In this document: piece after piece, positions 36,581 to 48,400 of the stretch
Position numbering within the stretch: position 1 is the first letter of the stretch
Layout: each line of letters opens with the position of its first letter
Assembly (NCBI GenBank): GCA_022605955.1
Contig: JAKCOZ010000041.1
Coordinates: 5,029,001 to 5,093,000, forward strand
Source: Rallus limicola
Taxonomy: Eukaryota; Chordata; Aves; Gruiformes; Rallidae
Length of the DNA: 64,000 bases
Direction of reading: 5' to 3'
Translations under genes and position numbers: made by a program
The notes under the pieces: generated by a model
What the model was told of the DNA's origin: nothing
What the model saw: only the letters and a program-made list of their open reading frames with translations
The model's database searches: none

Positions 36581-39470
36581 CACCTCACATTCTCTGTAGT
36601 GTATTTTGCTCTGAATTTCATACCGCACGAAACTAAACCTGGAAAAAAAACAAAACCAAGGTACTTTATATACCCCTTACAAAACTTTTAGTGACAAAAG
36701 TTTAACATAAAACCAACGCACAGCTCCCACCTAAACACGTGTGTTAACAGAACTGATACCAGGAAGTAAAGGACTAAAATCACTTACTAAATACCTGTAT
36801 TTCTGCTTGTTAGTACAGACATTCTCAAATATACCTTCTCTCTGAGACTGTACAGAGAGAGTATGAAAATGTAAGCTGCAATTTTTTATTACATCAGAAA
36901 GAAGTCTTTTGGCATTAAGTGCTAGAAAACATAACTTACACGGTATCACTTTTTCTCTTTTTAGGCAGTTTTTACCCCACTCGTCGCACAAGCTGCAATT
37001 TTTATATGTACAAGCGAAGATTCACACCCTGTCTTTTATGGGGCCCACTCCTTCCCTGAGTAAAACAATAAAAACAGCTTTCCTAGATCCCAGGGACTAT
37101 CAATAGCCACCTGGACCCTCTCCTAGGCATCATACAAACGCTTTCCAAGTGGCTACTTGAAAAACACAGAGACAAGTGTATTCTTTCTCTCTCTCCTTCT
37201 CCTATTGATAGTTCACAAAGATAATGCCAAGCATAAAGGCTCTCCCATCCCAAGAGACCCATCACCTGAGAACAACGCACTGAGATATTCCACTCACATT
37301 TGGAGCCATTATTCAAAGGCACCAAGAAATTTCTTTTGCAGTCTAGAATTGGCACCGGTTCTTCACTGAACCATTTTTCATATCTCAACTACAATTCCAC
37401 AAATAAGCCTTTTGAATCTGGCAGGTGACCTCGTGCTCTGTTGCAAGGCCTCCCCTGGGCAGCACCAGAAACCATCCTCACAGCAATTCCAAGTCCTGAA
37501 GAAATGAACAAAAATTGTGTGTCCAATTTTTTGCTTATTGTTTCAGATCATCCTGCTGCCCGTGTGAACGTGACTGCTTTGGCCATCAGGAGATTCTTTT
37601 TTTGAAAGAAAAGAAAAGAATAGCCTCATTAGCCTAGGATACAGCATACAATGTTGAACATAAAATGGCGTTGGTATCATGAAGTATGACATTTCCAACC
37701 TCAACCTAGCATGAAAAGAATGATAGGATCTTTTCTATAGAATTTTTTGGAGGCAGTGGCTTGGTCAGTATGTAAGCTTTGATTTTCAGCACATTCTTCA
37801 GTACATACTGCAGCTCTGCCTTCCTTTGCTTAAGCTTTGAATTCCCACAGTTACAGACTGAAGAGAAGTCTTCTCCTAGTGATGAGAAATAGACTTAATT
37901 TCCATATTAAGTATTTAGCTGTTCCTTTTATCCATCTCTTTCCTGAAGAAGACTCCCACACATTATACTTGATCACCATCCAGAATTTTTCTTTGATATT
38001 ATTTGGGAATTAACAAAGCTATTGGAGCCCTGGATAAAGCGTGACACAATTAGGGGACCACAGCCATAGCTGTGTCAAATTCAAGAAGCGATCAAGGCCT
38101 GTATTCTTCTTTTGAATACAAAAAGACATCAGTGCCACAAGTGATAAAAATACATCATTTTTGTTCCAGTAAAGTCTATATTTGAAGTTTTTCTACCACC
38201 TTCTCATCTATTTATCTAGACTATAAAGTTTCTCTTTCTTCATGCTGTATGAATCAGTGCAGTTTCAGAGAAAGCTACCAAATGAGGTTATGGATATAAG
38301 ACTTTATGCCAACACTTTCAACTATGAATTTCAGCAATGTCCCACTTATTCTCTGATATCTACCAGGTACTGAGCACAAATACCTGCTCCCACTACGGGC
38401 ACAGTCTCAGCAACCTTGGGAGTTCAGAAGGTCTCCATTTCCTAACACCCTGCACCCATAAAGGCAAGCCAATACTGCTGCCATTAGCCACCTTCTCAGC
38501 TTCCAGTATTTTTAAGTGCTCAGTTTTCTCCATCTTTAGAGACCTGAGAAAAAAAAAAACAACTTAACGTATCTAGCCTTAAAAAGCACAAAAATAATAT
38601 ATGTGGCAGTTTATATAAATATTGGGAAATATGTTAGATGTGGCCTCAAAAGAAGCATCTCAGAGCTCCTCCTCCACCTAAAAAATTCTCAAGGTAAACA
38701 ATACTAATGTGCCACATACCTAAACTGGTCTTAACATGAAGCTAAGGTGAGTTTTTACTTTACTGCTATGCTCTTGTTGGCTAGTTAAGAGGGACTCTGC
38801 AATAAGCTGAAAGTAAAAAAAAATTGTAACATGGAAGCTTTCTAGAAAACCAGCAGTGTTTCTAGCACACACATCTTGTTTATAGATCTTAGGAGAACCC
38901 AAAGGAATATACAAGTACATCCTCAACATTTCCCTACTGTTCACAAAGGGCAAGTGAATACATCCCCTCATCAGCCCAACAGACAGGCTAAATGAACAGT
39001 TCAGATTTTAATATTTATACATCTTTAAATACACTCTTTATCCTAGTAAGCTGTATTTAAAATTGACTTCCACCCCAGCCGTTCCCATTAAACACGTCAC
39101 TGTTACAGAGCTTCTGAAATACCAGGGAAAAATGATCTTTGAACTATCAGAGAAACAAGGAGAGTGGAAATACCCAGCAAACATTATATTGAGGAAATTA
39201 CTCTGAAAAAAAGGTTCGTACTTCATTCTTTTGTGAGTGCATGTGTGTGACATCAGGCAGGTAACAATTTCCCTCTGCTTCTACACCCTTTTTGTTTTCC
39301 ATTCTCAGACTCCAAGCACTGAGGGTAGGACTTCAACTTACATTCTTGGAGTCCCTATCTGAAAACCTGAACCTGGAAGATTTTGAACACTGTTTTGAAA
39401 GAGAATTCATAACAGCCTACCACTCCAAGCAAAAAACCCCAAATTGGGTCCACCAGTTTAGTCTGAGGTC

Positions 39471-39573
39471 AACCATTACACTGTCAGGCAACCTTGGGCA
39501 CATCACTTAATATGTGTACCCTTTTCTTTCCACAGGAGCAACGGATACTCCTCTATGTAACAGTAAAGTTGGG
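39471..39573 (+). mobile_element. Ancient MIR / CORE-SINE relic, plus strand
   Basis: ACCTTGGGCACATCACTTAA at 39491-39510 matches the MIR core (ACCTTGGGCAAGTCACTTAA) at 18 of 20 positions. The flanks also follow the MIR order: ACCATTACACTGTCAGG before it, then TGTGTACCC...TTTCTTTCC and CTCTATGTAACAGTAAAGTT after it, standing for the consensus CTGTGCCTCAGTTTCC and TCATCTGTAAAATGGG. MIR is a tRNA-derived SINE that was active in early amniotes and survives as sparse, old copies in birds. No target duplication can be seen at this age. Confidence 0.6.
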
Positions 39574-42500
39574 AGGTTCAACTCAATAAAGTCCATAAGT
39601 GCCCAAGATTCTGAGTTGTAGCAGCTGTATGAAATGCAAACACAAATTAAAACCCCAAGAGATGCGCTATGAGAAATGAGGATTCTGTTCCACTTCAGCA
39701 CTCCAGGAGGCTCTCCACTAGCTTACATTAAAATGACAAATCAAAAAGAACATCCAATGTCCTAAATCAAACAATTACTGTGAGAAATCAACAAAACATG
39801 GATTACTTTCTAATCCAACCTGTCCAAAACTCAGTCAATTGATCAGCCCAAGCGTCGCTGGCAAAGGAACAGAGACTCTCAAAGAGAGCAAAGGTCTGAC
39901 GATGCGAGGCAGGGGAATTGTCACTTGAAGGTACATTAAAAAAAAGGAAACCTCTCTCACATTAAGTCGTGGTGAAAAAAAGCGCCAAGAAAGGACTGAA
40001 AAGTCTGTATGATTTCCAGCCCCAAGTGTACAGAGGCTAATGGAAAAGGGTGTGCATTTCCCACTGCCATCTCCATGTGGTCCTAGTGTTTCTAAATCAA
40101 AGCAAGAATTTTCTCTGGTTTCTTGTGGGGCTTGGTTTTATTGTGCTCCTTAAAACGACTAAAAGCATGACCAGAGCTCTGAGAGAAGCCCCCGTAACTC
40201 CTACAACCAGAATGAATTTATTATGGCAACAGAGGTAAGATTCTGGGATTCAGGCACAAACCATTTCCCCAAGTCTACCAGAATCAGCAATCTACCCAAC
40301 AACATGATGCGGATTCAGCTGGAATTTTCAGCCTGACTTCCAAAATTCTGGGCCTCATCGTTTCCCTCTTGTTTCCCTCTCTCCCAAGAGAGAACGGATG
40401 TATTGTACAGGACAAGATTCCCTTGCTCTGCTTGAGGAAAGCATCTAGTGACATTCCAGGTCTATGTCACAGCGGCCACTTATCTTTCAACTGTGGTTTT
40501 TCTGCACTCTGAGTGCAAGGCAAAAATATTCCATAGAAAATTTCATCAAACTATGTTTTAACTCACATTTGACCTACAGCCGATACAGTTCTTGGATGGA
40601 ACAATTAGGTACAGCCAACACGGCTAAGAGTAAAATCCTTTTAAAAACTGTGTGACTAAAACCAACAGGATAAGTAAACATATTTGGAAATGATCTCTTA
40701 ACACATACCGAAAAATAAAATCAGAGTACAAAATAATATTATTAATTTTCATCTTATTCATATTAAAATTTCAATCAGAGACTGAGTTTTTGGATAGACG
40801 GTGGAAAGCACCAGAAACCTGCACCCTGATGCCTCAGAAGACTGAGGAAACATCATTCCAGTTCAAGCATTAAACCTTCCAAAGTCTTACCAGCATGTCT
40901 CGGCAGCCAGAGAATACTGCTGTGGTGCTCACTCGTTAGCCATTAAGCATATTTCAAAGCATAGGAACATATATGATATAAAATTAGGGGGTTCTGATTT
41001 TAAGTCTAAGTTAAGCTACAATACTTGTCCTAAAGCCTGTTATTTGTATATTTTAATTCTGGCAGGCGGTATTTCATTTATTTTGACATTTCTGTGAATT
41101 CTGTTAAATAAGCTACCTACTGCTTTATGGGTGCTGCTCAACAGCAACACTGTGTTAGCAACTCCTTGCTACATTTAGATGTCCACTCACGCACGGCTAC
41201 AGACATAAAACTTTCATAAATAAATACATTTTCAAGGTGACTTTCCTTAAGCAGTTCAATTCAAAGATAACGATTTTGCCTTCTGGCACTTATTCTAAAT
41301 AAATATTCATTTTGCATGAGTAAGTCTGTGTAAAAGGCAAAAAGATGCCACTACTGCCTTTAAAAAAAATAATTGGGGAATATGAGGAAAGGAAGTTACC
41401 TCTTTTTCTAAATTCCTTTATAGATAGTGTCATGGGAAATTTGGTCTTTAACTTCACCTCAACAAGATCTTGGGGTCAGGCTTGGGCTCAGTTCAGCTAA
41501 GCCAAGTCATCCATGCAGAGATAGAGAATTTTTAAGGTTGTCATCTGCGTTCACTACTTTCATCTGTCTGTGAATGTTCGAAGGCAGCCTGCTGCATAAA
41601 GAACAGAGTGCTTCAGAGTGCAGAGCACAGTGGGGGCCACAGGACTGCCAGTTTGCCCAGTGACTTCTGGGGACACCTCACCAGAGAACTGTTAATAAAC
41701 AGTGCTCCCCTTTACTGCAGCACAAGTCTATAAACCGTTGAAGCAAATACAGTTCTGCAACTGGGCGATGATAATGCAATCTCCTTGTTTACAAAACAAA
41801 GTGAATTCCTGCTAGACTAACGAGGAAAGCCACAGTTTAGCCTTCTTACATGCCTACAAAATTAATAGGGGGAAAAATAAAAACACATTTCCACAAGCCC
41901 AGAGATAGCTTTGAAGTGGGATAAGAAGACATGTTTAATTGCATTCTTTCTTTTCTTTATAAAGAGCCCAGTATACAGAACACAATATATATACGATGAC
42001 ATAATATGAATTATATGAACATGTTAATGGAGCTAATGAGAAAAACAGCAAAACACAATTCAAGTGAAAAGCTGGCATTAAAATTAATTTGCTAGCTTAT
42101 ACATCTGCTGCGGAATTTGCTTTCTCAGTATATTTGTTTGAACGGAGACGCTAGAAAAGGGAAAAAAGGTCTGTTTTCTAGGGGGTTAGAGTGAACTTTT
42201 TCTCAACCTTTATGAACGTTGTTTGGAGATCATATTAGCACTCCTGGTATATTTATCTTTGCCTGAATGCACAGTTTTCATCTCATTTCAGGAACTGTTT
42301 CATAAATTCAGTAAGTGGATGGGTAGGTACTTTGAAAAAATATCCTCTAATACGTATGAACTTTCAAGAACTTAAGGCTTTTCAGGAAAACTGAACAATT
42401 GCACCAAGCCAGATGAGATGGGGAAGACACACCATGACATCTATGGTCCACACACACAGACGTTTCTATCCCACATATATCAACGTGCAGGTGTATCTGC

Positions 42501-43198
42501 ATATATACACTTAGTGCACATGTATTGTGAGACATGTTAATTGTTATTCAATGACAAAATTGCTATTGGTGAAAAACTGTGGTTGCTAAACAAAGTATAG
42601 AATTAAAGAGCCACAGAGTGGGCAATGTTACTAGTAATGCTTATAGTGAGTCTTAAATTTGTAATTTTGTACTATATACATCTCTGGAAACCATTAAGTC
42701 TGAGGAAATAATGCCATGGAAAAGTGTATGGAAATGGTGCAGAGATTACATACAGAAACAAGCAAAATTTGATTTTGAATTGTAAGATAATGTTTCTACA
42801 TATGTGAGAACCACATTTCAGAGATCTCTCTAAAGCCAACAACCACTTTCCCTTTCTGGTGTTATACATGTTGTTAAACATAGTTACGAATCCCCACACA
42901 TTACTGCAAACCAGCTCCACTCCAGACAAAACACTGCTGTACCATTTTATATTTTAATTATGTAAATATTGTGAAGATACGAGTTAGCTAGCAGTTCCCT
43001 TCCCTCTAGTTTCACTGTAGGCAGTGTTAGAGCAAATTCTCCTCCTCTCATCTACAGAAATTCGGAATTTTCTCTTTGAATGGCTAGGGAGACAACTGAC
43101 TTTCAAGGACCACATATCTGATGTAAAATTGTTTGCATCTTTAGTCGGCATCATACCTGTACCAAACATACACAGACATTCTATAGAGTTGCTCCTGT

Positions 43199-43203
43199 CT
43201 GAA
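43199..43203 (+). repeat. Target-site duplication, left copy (CTGAA)
   Basis: CTGAA before the LTR corresponds to CAGAA at 43747-43751 after it: four of five bases agree. It is consistent with a 5-bp duplication with one later substitution. Confidence 0.55.
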
Positions 43204-43746
43204 TGTCATGGTTTGACCCCAGCTGGTAACTGAGCGCTGCACAACTGCTCCTGCACCCCTACTGCCCAGTGGGGTGAGGAGGTGAATAGAAGGAAACACT
43301 CATGAGTTGAGATAGATATAGATTACTAGGATAGCAAAGGAAGATGATAACAACAACAGCACTAACTGAAACATAATTCTTTATATAAAAAAAGTTATAT
43401 AAAAATGCATCCAAAAAACCCCCACAAACCGACACCCAGTCCGTTTCTAATCAGCGACCCCATCTTCCGGCTCATGTCCCCAGCTCTGTGCACAGCATCA
43501 CGCTCATGGCAGGAAGGTCCCTTTGGCCAGGCTGGCTCAACTGTCCTGGCTCTGCTCCACCACCTTCTTGGGCACCTGTCAGGGCCTGGGAACCTGGAAA
43601 GTCCTTGCCTTGGTGTAGGCACTGCATCTACCAGCGACAGCTAAAGCCACAAGCATGTTATCCACGTTATCCTCATCCTAAATCCAGAGCACAGCACTGT
43701 ACAGCTACTAGAAGGAAAATTAACTGTCTCATCCAAAACCAGGACA
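43204..43746 (-). mobile_element. Solo LTR of the same avian ERVL-like family, minus strand
   Basis: A 543-bp element reading TGTCATGGTTTGACCCCAGC on the plus strand and ending CCAAAACCAGGACA, the complement of the TGTCCTGGTTT start seen in the copy at 9222. The interior segment GTTGAGATAGATATAGATTA (43307 onward) is the complement of the conserved LTR tail shared with the first copy. No retroviral genes adjoin it. It is CpG-poorer than the plus-strand copy and about 40 bases shorter, and the flanking 5-bp duplication has one mismatch, all of which fit an older insertion. Short open frames across it (e.g. 43395-43820) are incidental. Confidence 0.88.
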
Positions 43747-43751
43747 CAGAA
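43747..43751 (+). repeat. Target-site duplication, right copy (CAGAA)
   Basis: Partner of 43199-43203 with one mismatch. Confidence 0.55.
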
Positions 43752-44916
43752 TTAAACTTTAGAGGAAAAGTCTGTATCATGATTTTGTGTGCCTCAAAAA
43801 GAGAGCACTGGAGACTGTAAAGGGAAGTTACATTAATGAGAGAGACAAATCCATTAGAAATAATCAAACAGGTCATCTTTTATTTTTAGTATATGTAGTC
43901 CTCTAACAACTATGCAGAGAAGATGACTTCTGGTTTTCAGACTAATATCATAATCATGCCAAAAACTTAATTGCTAAGAAATAAATATACCGCTACAATC
44001 TAATTTTCATCTCCCTCCCATGGACTTTTATATTTTTTTCCCAAAGAAATCAGCGTACTCACAGCTTTTCATGAGAGTCAGATTTTCATGAAAGTTCAGA
44101 GCTCATTTTGGCACCCAAATGAGCCCAGACTTTCATAAGAGCTCCATGCAGAACAGGAACTGTGAGGAGTTGAGCTATTTTGAAAACCTAGCAGCTGCTG
44201 TGTAGGCTGGGAATATGAAATTCTGGTCCTGAGCTCTTTAAGAGCCCAGCCTTATCTAACTTTCTCAACAGCACTGTAAGCAAGAATCTGAAATCTAAGA
44301 TTACGGTTTCTTCTGTTACATCCTTTGCTCTACTGAACGCTTACACTTCCATTTTAAGAACCCCAGATTACCAGTATTACCCATGTGCAGAGCCATTACA
44401 ACCAGGCATCTCTCTGCCCCCAGGTAAAGCTCTGACCTTTAAAACACCATTCTTCGGGGTGAAAAGGTTATTTTTCTTTTCTTGATTTAACAGGAAAGTT
44501 GCCTCATTATTGGTACTATTAGAATTTTAAAGCAAAATAACGCTTAGCATTTGACTCAGGAGACTCCCAGTGTTATGCTAACGTAACCTCACTGGTCACC
44601 CTCCCTCTCCAGGTACAACTGCAACAGTCTGGAAAACCCAGAGCTTTGTCTCTGAATGCCCTTCATCAGTCAGAGCTTGTTCCCACTCTCTCACACTCAC
44701 TCTCAAAATATGGCATTTTAGAATGTTAATGCCACACAATTGCTAATAATTATTAACACAATGTTACTTTCAGGAAAGTAATGACCTCAGAATAATCTTA
44801 GATGAATTAAAAACAGTCCAGAACTAAACAGGTTGATCAGTGCTTTGCAGATGTGCCCAGGTTACAGCTTGACTTGTTTTGTTAAGTAGCATATTATTCA
44901 CATCAAGTAGAGTACA
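43752..44916. other. Unique non-coding DNA
   Basis: No gene or repeat is recognised. The segment 44700-44810 is AT-rich with ordered homeodomain-like TAAT words, and could be regulatory, but nothing decides it. Confidence 0.5.
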
Positions 44917-45425
44917 GAACCACAGAATCATTCAGATTGGAAAAGGCCTCCAAGATCATCTAGTCCAAACATCCCCGTCAGCTATATCACTCACTAAACC
45001 ATGTCCCCAGGTACCTCATCCAACCTTTCCTTGAACACCCTTTGGGACAGTGAATCCACCAGCTCCCTGGACAGCCCATTCCAACGCCCAATCGCTCCTT
45101 TTAAGAAGAAATTTATCCTCATTTCTAACCTGAACCTTCCCTGGTGCAACTTGCAGCCATCCTCTCTTGTCCTATCACTCATTATCTATGAGAAGAGGCT
45201 GATCCCCAGCTCACCACAACCTCCTTTTGGGTAGCTGAAGAGCGTGGTATCTCCCTCGAGCCTCCTCTTCCCCAGGCTGAACAGTCCCAGCTCCCTCAGC
45301 CACTCCTTGTAAGACCTGTGCTCCAAACCCTTCACCAGCTGCATTGTCTTTCTCTGGACATGCTCCAGGGTCTCAATGTCTTTCCTGTAGGGAAGGGTCC
45401 AAAACTGAATGCGGTACACTGGCAG
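44917..45425 (-). mobile_element. CR1 LINE fragment, minus strand
   Basis: It starts AACCACAGAATCATTCAGAT (complement of the 3' tail). It continues GGCCTCCAAGATCATCTAGT, the complement of the INFFLKGAIGRWNGLSRELVDSLS and [19 protein letters not shown] coding blocks, and GTCCAAAACTGAATGCGGTA, and fades near 45425. The frames are shifted. The words CACTAAACCATGTCCCCAGG and TTGAACACC match a CR1 subfamily different from the nested pair at 34-36 kb. Confidence 0.9.
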
Positions 45426-48400
45426 CAGCTGTTCTTCTAACATACTGATCTGCCAGAATCTGATGATGATACCTACCATTCTGACTACGCAAACACACGT
45501 GGCCTTGTCACTCAGGCTGCAGAATCAACTCAAACAGTCTTCTCAGGTATTTTGGGGACAAAATGCTTGTTTTCCAAAGGTATTTTTTAATGGTGAATCA
45601 CACTGTCACGCATAATTGCGGAAACCTTCCAATGCTTTCATAAAATTAGTAAGGTCACTTACAGTTTTCTATAGACTCCCTTAAACAGATTTTTCTTGAG
45701 GGATGGAAAAGAGAGAGTGTGGCGAGGCAAAACAATCCACCAACTTATGTGTTCCACAAAAGGCCTTACAAATTTCACAGTAATGGTTAAAAAAGGAGAC
45801 TATTATGTGAGCTATCAAGATGAGAGATAATCCTGATTCTTGTAATTGAAAGTATTGCCATTGGAAATATTTTAAAGATACCTTGGCAGAAATTTCTAAA
45901 GGTGTGTCAAGATGCTCTAAATCTTTTTCAAAAGTTATAGTCAAAGAAATTGAGATTTCAGTTCTAGCAACTTTCTTAAATGTTTCATCTGGATTATCCT
46001 GACATTACCAACTGTGTAAATTCGAGCATTAAGCTTTTGTTTATTAAATAGTCCGACAAAAAAAAAAGCTATTAAAATATTTTAAATTTTCTTGGTTTTG
46101 AATGTGAATTGGAAAGTCCCTAAACAAGTTATATTAGCAAAATTATCACCACCATTAGACAACTATGCTCCTCATGGTAATTTAAAATATCTTTTAAATT
46201 TCATTCCAGTTGTCACATGAATTATTATGTGCATTTTGTAATCATGCATCTCTAATCAACTTTAGATCCCAAATTACATTAGTCTGGAAAGTTTCAAGCA
46301 TTCAACTGTCAGGAGCCAAACCCTTTGTGGAGACACAGGAATATCCTCAGTGCAATGTAACTGCTCATATACAGGCCACTCTTCCCTTACTCAAGCTATC
46401 TGGAATAGCTGTCCGTTAAGTTTTAACCAAAGAAACAGTATGAAAAATTGTTGGAAGCATTCCTCTTTTAAGTGCTAACAAAACAGAAAACTAAAATTAT
46501 TCCAAAAGATCAGAAGACTACATATTTGAGTTTTAAAAAAATATTGTTTTAAATCCAATTCCTTTTTATTTTAATGATAAAACACAAATTTTATTAAATA
46601 AAAAGTTGTTGCATCTAAAGAAACAAAGTGAGTCACTTGCCTTAGAAACAGGTAAGAGAAGCCAATCAGCAGTTGACATTAGCTAACTAGCTGGACATCC
46701 AAGGCACAAGCAGCATAGGTCTTACAAAGAAATCTTTATTGTCTGTTGCATGACCCCACAGCAAAGCTGCAGAACTGACACTGCTGTGTGGGCACTAAGC
46801 AAGTCTCCCCGCCGTTTCTCTGCTGGATAAACAGAGTGTTTCAGCACCCCTGTGATGTCTCAGCTCCTGAGCAAGGAACAGGTCATTCCTGTGCCTGAGC
46901 ACTGCTCCATGACTACAGCATCTCCTGACCAACCAGCTGCCGATCAAACACTGGGTACAGCAAATACCAGAAAACAAACACATCACCGCAGCATTTATCG
47001 GGCTCCATCAGTGTGCGACTGCACACTCAGAGTAAGAGTAATTTGCAATAAATTAACTTTAAGTGAAAAGTGTCATTTATTAATTTGCCACGAGGGTTTT
47101 TTCCTCATTTTACAATAAGCTTTGATATATACATAACCTGAATTTTCATACCACACTAGAAGAGCACTACAGAAGTGACACACTCTAAAACACCAACTTT
47201 CTCTTTTACGTGAAATTAAGCTAATCTGCTCTGACAGAATAGGACTCTCTGGACCCAGCTAGTGAGTCTCCCAAATATGCAGCAGTAACCCCAATGTCAG
47301 TTACTTTTCCAACAGCAGACAAATTGCTGGCACACTAATGCAATTTAAGAACAATAATTAGATAACAGGACTACAGAGTGTACCAGATGACAGAGCTTCT
47401 GAGATAATAGAATCTAGTGTCCTACTTCTTAAATATTAACATCATTCCACCTCAGTCAAACGGTTTATGGTAATTTTAAAAGGGCAAAGTAAATTCTTTT
47501 TATTGCTAATAATATTGTGCTTCTCCAGCATTAGCTTTGAAGGTTAGCAATTTAAGGGGTCAAAACTTAATTATAGTTTTCCGATTTTATTTACTTTTCT
47601 TTTTTTATCTCTCCTCTTTAAAGTCTTTTTTTATTATACAAATTTTAAGGCACTTGATTGAAAAATCAAATCTCCTGAAATCTGAGTTACCTGTGCCTAA
47701 TCCAAAGCAGCCAGCTTCATTACAACTCAAGTAATCTGTTCCTTATAGCCACTTACAAATTCCCAGCCTTTTCCTACAGAAGATTCTATTATTCCTAATA
47801 CAATTACCTTCTATTTTAAGCATTTTGGTTAGTTGTATGTTAGGTAATATAAGATGCTATGTAATACATTCAAGATTTTTTAAAACAGATGCAGTAAAGT
47901 GGCTCTCCATAGCTATTCCAGGCAGGAAAGAATCTCCTTGCTTTAGTCACAAGTACCCAGATCACATAAACATACCTACTTTATAACTTTCGAGTTATAG
48001 AGTCGATTTCCGTACGTCAACTACGTTTCTCTTTATATCAGAAATCTGTATTAGCATATTGCCCCCACTCCCCCCTCCCCTTTTTTTTGTCATTAGTCAG
48101 CTGTGGAACACTGGATGGACAGTGAAGCAATCTTCCAACTCTGTAATTTCAGGCACTAGACCTGCTTTCATACATATAACTCATCTCCACTGACATACTG
48201 AAATACCCCTCTAGCCTGACCAGAAAAAAAAACAAGCATAGGATCGGAGAGTAATTCATCCTGAATGATGTTTAGTTTCTCTCCGAAGACCCCTGAAAAA
48301 TGAAAATTTTTATTCTTTCATTTTTAAGTTTTCAAGTGAATAAAGACATAATTACAATACAGACTACAAGAAACTGTGTGTTCCAGAATATGCTTTTCCC

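Larger units (their letters stand above)
36463..43198. other. Unique non-coding DNA with an A/C-rich patch and an ancient SINE relic
   Basis: An A/C-rich low-complexity patch follows the old CR1 (36490-36580). A MIR-like relic lies at 39471-39573. The stretch 40980-41345, and more weakly 42060-42310, is AT-rich and of mixed word content, resembling conserved non-coding DNA. No frame above about 101 codons and no recognisable exon was found. Confidence 0.5.

Noticed and set aside
37520..37640. Acceptor-like TTGCTTATTGTTTCAG with a 28-codon open frame after it
   Set aside because: No donor follows and the frame is short; such acceptors are expected by chance.
39240..39285. Another MIR-like word string (GTGTGTGACATCAGGCAGGT)
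   Set aside because: Only one block agrees and the neighbouring MIR blocks are missing; too weak beside the better relic at 39471.
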